From NCBI GenBank assembly GCA_964458125.1, contig CAYWHE010000141.1:1-10908 (forward strand): a DNA stretch of 10,908 nucleotides, given 5' to 3'. Made by a program: the position numbers and the translations under genes. Numbering within the stretch: the first letter of the stretch is position 1; every line of letters starts with the position of its first letter. Shown here piece by piece: positions 7,128 through 10,908 of this stretch. This DNA comes from CAYWHE01 sp964458125 (GTDB lineage Bacteria > Bacteroidota > Bacteroidia > AKYH767-A > OLB10). The notes below the pieces were generated by a model. It did no database searches, had not been told where the DNA came from, and saw nothing but the letters and a program-made list of their open reading frames with translations.

Positions 7128-8321
7128 TTAATTTTTAAGCAGGCTGGTTACCAGGTCGGCAGCTTCTTTTAACTCAATGGCCGAATATACTTTCAGTCCG
7201 GAATCATCAATGATTTTTTTTGCTTCCATGGCATTGGTCCCCTGTAGCCGGACAATAATGGGAACGGGGATGGATCCGATATTTTTGTAAGCATCGACAA
7301 TACCCTGTGCGACACGGTCGCAACGAACGATACCCCCGAAAATATTGACCAGGATGGCCTTTACATGAGGGTCCTTCAGGATGATACGAAAGGCCTGTTC
7401 CACCCGGGCTGCATTGGCTGTCCCTCCCACGTCAAGGAAGTTGGCGGGTTCCCCGCCGGCCAGCTTGATGATATCCATGGTGGCCATGGCAAGTCCGGCT
7501 CCGTTGACCATGCATCCCACGTTGCCATCCAGTTTGACATAATTCAGGTTGTGTTCACCGGCTTCCACTTCGGTCGGGTCCTCTTCCGTTATATCGCGCA
7601 TGGCGGCGTATTCGGGATGGCGGAACAACGCATTTTCATCCAGGTTCACCTTGGCATCCACGGCAATGATTTTATCATCTGCGGTTTTCAAAACCGGGTT
7701 AATTTCAAACATGGATGAATCCGTCTGTTCATAAGCTTTGTACAGGGCAGCCACAAATTTTGTCATTTCCTTAAAGGCATTTCCGTTCAAGCCGAGATTA
7801 AAAGCAATTTTACGTGCCTGGAAAGCCTGTAATCCAACCTTGGGATCAATTTCTTCCTTATAAATCAGGTGGGGCGTTTTTGCGGCCACCTCCTCAATGT
7901 CCATTCCGCCTTCTGTGGAGTACATGATGATGTTTTTTCCGGCATTGCGGTTCAGCAGCACGCTCATGTAAAATTCTTTGGTTGGTGAAGGACCCGGGTA
8001 ATATACGTCCTGTGCGATGAGTACTTTGTTAACCCGCTTTCCCTGGGTTCCCGTCTGCGGGGTGATCAACTGCATGCCGATGATCGCTCGCGCTTTTTCT
8101 CTGACTTCATCCAGCGTTTTGGCCAGTTTCACCCCTCCGCCTTTTCCGCGGCCACCCGCATGAATCTGGGCTTTGACCACCCAACAGCCTGTTCCCGTTT
8201 GTTTTTGCAGTTCTTTTGCCGACTCCACAGCCTGGTCAGCGGTATCGGCTACCAGGCCTTCCTGGATGGCTACCCCAAATGATTTTAAAATACTCTTCCC
8301 CTGGTATTCGTGTATATTCAT
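7128..8321 (-). CDS. sucC: Succinyl-CoA synthetase (succinate-CoA ligase), beta subunit
   Basis: A 397-residue subunit (about 388 in E. coli). With the alpha subunit SucD it interconverts succinyl-CoA plus NDP and phosphate with succinate, CoA and NTP in the TCA cycle. The N-terminus MNIHEYQGKSILKSFGV is diagnostic. The ATP-grasp nucleotide loop HAGGRGKGGG is at 54-63, EINPV (206-210) and VDAKVNLDENALFRH (221-235) hold the magnesium ligands, and the C-terminal CoA-ligase domain shows FLDVGG (295-300), NIFGGIVRCD (326-335) and GTNA (361-364). ADP or GDP specificity was not determined. The start at 8321 is preferred: the open frame extends 40 codons further to 8441, but that extension is unlike the family and contains the promoter at 8349-8378. 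sucD is not next to it in this window. Confidence 0.96.
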   Translation of the reverse strand: MNIHEYQGKSILKSFGVAIQEGLVADTADQAVESAKELQKQTGTGCWVVKAQIHAGGRGKGGGVKLAKTLDEVREKARAIIGMQLITPQTGTQGKRVNKVLIAQDVYYPGPSPTKEFYMSVLLNRNAGKNIIMYSTEGGMDIEEVAAKTPHLIYKEEIDPKVGLQAFQARKIAFNLGLNGNAFKEMTKFVAALYKAYEQTDSSMFEINPVLKTADDKIIAVDAKVNLDENALFRHPEYAAMRDITEEDPTEVEAGEHNLNYVKLDGNVGCMVNGAGLAMATMDIIKLAGGEPANFLDVGGTANAARVEQAFRIILKDPHVKAILVNIFGGIVRCDRVAQGIVDAYKNIGSIPVPIIVRLQGTNAMEAKKIIDDSGLKVYSAIELKEAADLVTSLLKN

Positions 8322-8348
8322 GGTTCTGGATTCAGAATTAAACGACTG

Positions 8349-8378
8349 CAAAAGTAATGGTTTTACACATAAAGACAA
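8349..8378 (-). promoter_or_regulatory. Bacteroidota-type promoter for sucC
   Basis: On the minus strand TACTTTTG (8349-8356) matches the -7 consensus TAnnTTTG exactly, and a TTG (8376-8378) lies 19 bases further upstream, the expected -33 spacing. Transcription would start about 20-25 bases before the ATG at 8321. Its position inside the upstream open-frame extension supports the shorter sucC start. Confidence 0.6.
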
Positions 8379-8523
8379 GAAAACGGCGGGAATAGGCATA
8401 AAAACCGGATCCATTGGCGACATCATATTCATTTCTTCCATGAAAAATATAACAGCCTGATTTCATTCTTCAACATTCAGCCCGGGAGCAAACTGAAGAA
8501 TAGGCATGGAAATAAAAAAAACG

Positions 8524-8531
8524 TATGTTTG
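8524..8531 (+). promoter_or_regulatory. Promoter-like -7 box (TATGTTTG) for the DUF4412 gene
   Basis: TATGTTTG matches TAnnTTTG exactly and lies 48 bases before the start at 8580, facing away from the sucC promoter. No TTG is seen at the -33 position, which reads as A-rich sequence. The rest of the 258-base divergent spacer (8322-8579) shows no other recognisable element. Confidence 0.38.
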
Positions 8532-8579
8532 AATGGTGAATGTTGGTTTTATCCCCGTGTACTAAAAAAAAGTATTCCC

Positions 8580-9521
8580 ATGAAAAAGCTGGTTCTTTCC
8601 ATTTCCTGCCTGATGTTTGTGTTTTCATCTCCTGGACAACATCAGCCGCCTGCACCTCCGAATCCCCAACATTTGCATCCATCAGGTCCCCCTCCTGTTC
8701 CGGCCTATAATCCCGAAACACACCAGCAGGTGGAAGAAAGTGTCCGGGAAGTGATACGGGAATTTAAAAGCATCAGCGATTCCAATGCGGGAATAATCCA
8801 TGTAAATGACACGGTCAACCGTTTGCAGGCCGGGGCCTTTCCTCCGGTTTACATTACCGCACACGTGGAGTTTCCCGGGAAACCCCAGGATAATCACATC
8901 CGGCATACCTTTGTAAAAGATTTCATGATCGCCTCACGAAGCGCATACGATGGCGAAAGGCGAAACAAGTATACGGATAACCGTTACATCTTCGATTATA
9001 AAAACCAGACCATCACCAACCTCCTGACTGAAAAATCGGGAAAAAAGAAAGCCACCCGGATGGCGTTCAGCCTGCTGAATTTATCGGCGGACGGAACGGT
9101 TAAGGTAATGACGACGGATGATCGTTCGCAGGCCTCCAGCATACTGGAAACAGACGGTTTCGAGGATATTTCCGGATATCATTGCAGGAAATACCTGAAG
9201 AAGGATCCGACAGGCATAACAGAAATGTGGATGACCACAGATGCCGGGTTGGAGAATCCCGGGATGCAGGATGCGCTGATGAAGGCGTTTTTTGGAAGCA
9301 CGGCCTCCATACCCAATTCTTATGTGGATTATAAATCCATCTTAAAAGGAGTACCCGTCCGGCTGGTTTACCTGCCCCAGCAAGCCTTCGGCGAGAAATG
9401 CATCATCACCTATGAAAAGATAGAAAAAGGCATCACGGATGAAACGGTATTCAGCACCGACGGGTATGAAGTGAGGCAGGTTAAAACCCTGATGGAACTG
9501 ATGAAGGCTGCGAAGGAATAA
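8580..9521 (+). CDS. Secreted DUF4412-domain protein of unknown function
   Basis: A 313-residue exported protein. The start at 8580 gives a standard Sec signal peptide (MKKLVLSISCLMFVFSSPGQ, likely cut near residues 18-20); an upstream in-frame start at 8529 would add 17 residues ahead of it and is disfavoured. There is no cysteine after the hydrophobic core, so it is not a lipoprotein. A proline- and histidine-rich low-complexity stretch follows (residues 21-45), then a mixed region. The C-terminal half resembles DUF4412: a beta-rich segment, YIFDYKNQTITNLL (136-149), then DISGYHCRKYLKKD (196-209) and TEMWMTTDAGLENPG (214-228), the family's typical GY.C.KY and acidic-turn blocks. The function of the family is unknown; periplasmic or outer-surface location is inferred. 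It is convergent with the T9SS-sorted gene. Confidence 0.8.
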   Translation: MKKLVLSISCLMFVFSSPGQHQPPAPPNPQHLHPSGPPPVPAYNPETHQQVEESVREVIREFKSISDSNAGIIHVNDTVNRLQAGAFPPVYITAHVEFPGKPQDNHIRHTFVKDFMIASRSAYDGERRNKYTDNRYIFDYKNQTITNLLTEKSGKKKATRMAFSLLNLSADGTVKVMTTDDRSQASSILETDGFEDISGYHCRKYLKKDPTGITEMWMTTDAGLENPGMQDALMKAFFGSTASIPNSYVDYKSILKGVPVRLVYLPQQAFGEKCIITYEKIEKGITDETVFSTDGYEVRQVKTLMELMKAAKE

Positions 9522-9524
9522 AAA

Positions 9525-9551
9525 GAGGTGATGTTTTTCATTCATCACCTC
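9525..9551 (-). terminator. Shared convergent terminator between the DUF4412 gene and the T9SS-sorted gene
   Basis: A perfect 9-bp stem, GAGGTGATG with CATCACCTC, encloses a 9-base loop. On the minus strand it lies 20 bases past the T9SS gene stop and is followed by TTTTTATT, a classical terminator. On the plus strand it begins 3 bases after the DUF4412 stop, but the downstream sequence ATACATTTATA is only weakly T-rich, so termination from that side may be less efficient. Confidence 0.75.
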
Positions 9552-9571
9552 ATACATTTATACGGGCCGTG

Positions 9572-10908
9572 TTACCGGATGATCAGCCTGGAATTACGAA
9601 TCATATGGTCGTTCCTGATCTGTACCAGGTAAATTCCCCCGGCAAACCCGGAAATATCAAGCGGTGTTGTTTCCGCCGGGGTGCTTTCCTGCAGGAGCAG
9701 CCGGCCTGTATGGTCGAACAGGCTGATGTTGGCATCCTCATGCATTCCAGTGTGCAGGAAGATCCTGTCGTGTGCGGGGTTGGGATAAACCAGCAGCTGG
9801 TTCACTTCTGCTTCACTGATGCCGCTGGTACCGCCAATAGTAACAGTGACAGGTATACGATTGCTGAGGCAGTTGTAGGATGCGGCCTCCACGTTCCAAT
9901 CATAAAAATAATAGAATAGCGAATTCCCCTGCGAAGACGTAATCAGTTCTACGAGGTTACCGATCACATAGGGGTATGTTACACCACCGCTGTTTCGTTT
10001 CAGACGAGGGCCATCATTGCCCCATCCCGGGATGGCCTGGTTGGTAGCCGCATCTGTGCCGATGGTATAATCGTTACCGGCAGGAATGTACCAGCTCAGG
10101 TTAATCACCTGCGAATCAGGAAACATATTGACCAGGGCGGACTGAACAAGGCCTCCGCTACTGTCGCGCAACTCCAACAACCGGTTACCGGGGGTGTCGG
10201 TATATACTTTTACGCTTTTCAGGGTGCAGTTTTCCGTCACGTTAAAAATTGTGGTGGCGTTGGTGTTGTTGCTTCCGCTGAATTGACTGGACCCGGTATG
10301 ATAGGGCATGCCGCCGGTAAATAATGCTCCGCCAAAAATGTCGGACGATTCCACATGATAGGTGGTGGTGGAATTTAATACCGGTGTCGTATAGGAGTTC
10401 CCGGTATGAAGCAGGTTGCCGCCTGATGCAGCATCATACCAGGCATCATTATTTCCCGTAGCTGTCAGGGTGACGGAAGTGCCGGCGCTGATGGTGGTAT
10501 CGGAACAAACAGGATCTGACACGGTATGGACCGTAACCTGTATGGGGGCTGAGGTCCATAACTGGCATAACCCCTGGATGGTAAGCGTGTATGAGCCGTT
10601 TTGGGTGGCTTGTATATTCTGGCTGGTAGCCCCGTTGCTCCAGGAATAATTCGTCAGACCTGCCGGTGCGGTAAGTTGAACGGAACCGCCGTTGCAGAAT
10701 TCTGTTTCACCGGCAGCCGATATCACCGGAGTTTCGTCAGGGTTTAGCACCACCATCATGGTTTTTGATACGGCAAAGCAATTGTTGCCGTTCTGGGAAA
10801 TGCGGACATTATATTCACCGGAAGAACCGGTGGTCAGCGTTTGGTTGGTACTGCCATCAGACCACAGGTAATCAAATCCTGACGGGGCAGTAAAGGTAAT
10901 GGTTTGCC
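9572..10908 (-). CDS. Secreted multidomain Ig-like repeat protein with T9SS type A sorting domain; N-terminal part outside window
   Basis: The frame stays open to the right edge, so the N-terminus and signal peptide are not seen; the ATG at 10759 lies inside a repeat and is not the true start. About 445 residues are visible. From the N-terminal side come two tandem Ig-like/SprB-type repeats of roughly 70 residues, each with a core like APxG..Y.WS.G.T.Q and a GxY.. strand (10908-10526); then an Ig_7/CHU_C-associated domain (about 10516-10343) with WYDAASGGNLLHTGNSY and TTTYHVE; then an unclassified beta-rich segment (10342-9833) rich in G, N, Y and W; then a C-terminal type IX secretion signal (from about 9796) with LLVYPNPAHDRIFL and GGIYLVQIR. 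Such proteins are exported by PorSS/T9SS and attached to or released from the cell surface. Adhesin, gliding or enzyme functions cannot be assigned; any catalytic domain would be off the window. Confidence 0.88.
   Translation of the reverse strand, partial: QTITFTAPSGFDYLWSDGSTNQTLTTGSSGEYNVRISQNGNNCFAVSKTMMVVLNPDETPVISAAGETEFCNGGSVQLTAPAGLTNYSWSNGATSQNIQATQNGSYTLTIQGLCQLWTSAPIQVTVHTVSDPVCSDTTISAGTSVTLTATGNNDAWYDAASGGNLLHTGNSYTTPVLNSTTTYHVESSDIFGGALFTGGMPYHTGSSQFSGSNNTNATTIFNVTENCTLKSVKVYTDTPGNRLLELRDSSGGLVQSALVNMFPDSQVINLSWYIPAGNDYTIGTDAATNQAIPGWGNDGPRLKRNSGGVTYPYVIGNLVELITSSQGNSLFYYFYDWNVEAASYNCLSNRIPVTVTIGGTSGISEAEVNQLLVYPNPAHDRIFLHTGMHEDANISLFDHTGRLLLQESTPAETTPLDISGFAGGIYLVQIRNDHMIRNSRLIIR
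10526..10908 (-). repeat. Two tandem Ig-like protein repeats within the T9SS-sorted gene
   Basis: The translated sequence repeats the pattern TAPSGFDYLWSDGSTNQTL...GEYNVRI then TAPAGLTNYSWSNGATSQNI...GSYTLTI. The repeats are diverged at the DNA level, so this is an old protein-level duplication rather than an active DNA repeat. More copies probably continue beyond the right edge. Confidence 0.7.

Noticed and set aside
7365..7718. A 117-residue plus-strand open frame inside sucC
   Set aside because: It is fully antisense to the conserved CoA-ligase and ATP-grasp coding sequence, with no independent support.

Overview
The window looks like ordinary chromosomal sequence from a member of the Bacteroidota. 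The evidence is a C-terminal type IX secretion sorting domain and tandem Ig-like repeats in the right-edge gene, a DUF4412-type secreted protein, start sites without clear Shine-Dalgarno sequences, and several matches to the Bacteroidota -7 promoter element TAnnTTTG. Base composition is near 45-50% GC throughout, with no visible island. I could not place it below phylum; an aerobic or microaerophilic member is suggested by a di-iron fatty acid hydroxylase and succinyl-CoA synthetase.

Layout. Positions 1-2681 are on the + strand: the 3' part of a large membrane-anchored protein of a conserved Bacteroidota family, then 48 bases on an M48 (Ste24-type) membrane metalloprotease. The protease overlaps by 54 bases, tail to tail, a long run of minus-strand genes. 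In transcription order (right to left) these are sucC (succinyl-CoA synthetase beta), an agmatinase, a fatty-acid 2-hydroxylase-like membrane enzyme, a DjlA-like TerB plus J-domain co-chaperone, a CvpA-family membrane protein and an FAD-dependent DAO-family oxidoreductase. Gaps of about 50 to 230 bases, at least one internal terminator and several promoter-like boxes suggest separate or partly overlapping transcription units rather than one tight operon.

At 8322-8579 sucC and a secreted DUF4412 protein diverge, with promoter-like boxes for each. The DUF4412 gene converges on a large secreted, T9SS-sorted Ig-repeat protein that runs off the right edge, and a perfect 9-bp hairpin between them appears to be a shared terminator.

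The genes are mostly housekeeping and envelope functions: TCA cycle, polyamine synthesis, lipid hydroxylation, membrane proteolysis, chaperoning and secretion. I saw no tRNA, rRNA, CRISPR array, insertion sequence, integrase, phage gene or toxin-antitoxin pair, and no convincing new multi-gene system. The items most worth a second look are the structured 3' UTR after the CvpA gene, the hydroxylase, the unclassified domain in the right-edge protein, and the antisense overlap at 2628-2681.
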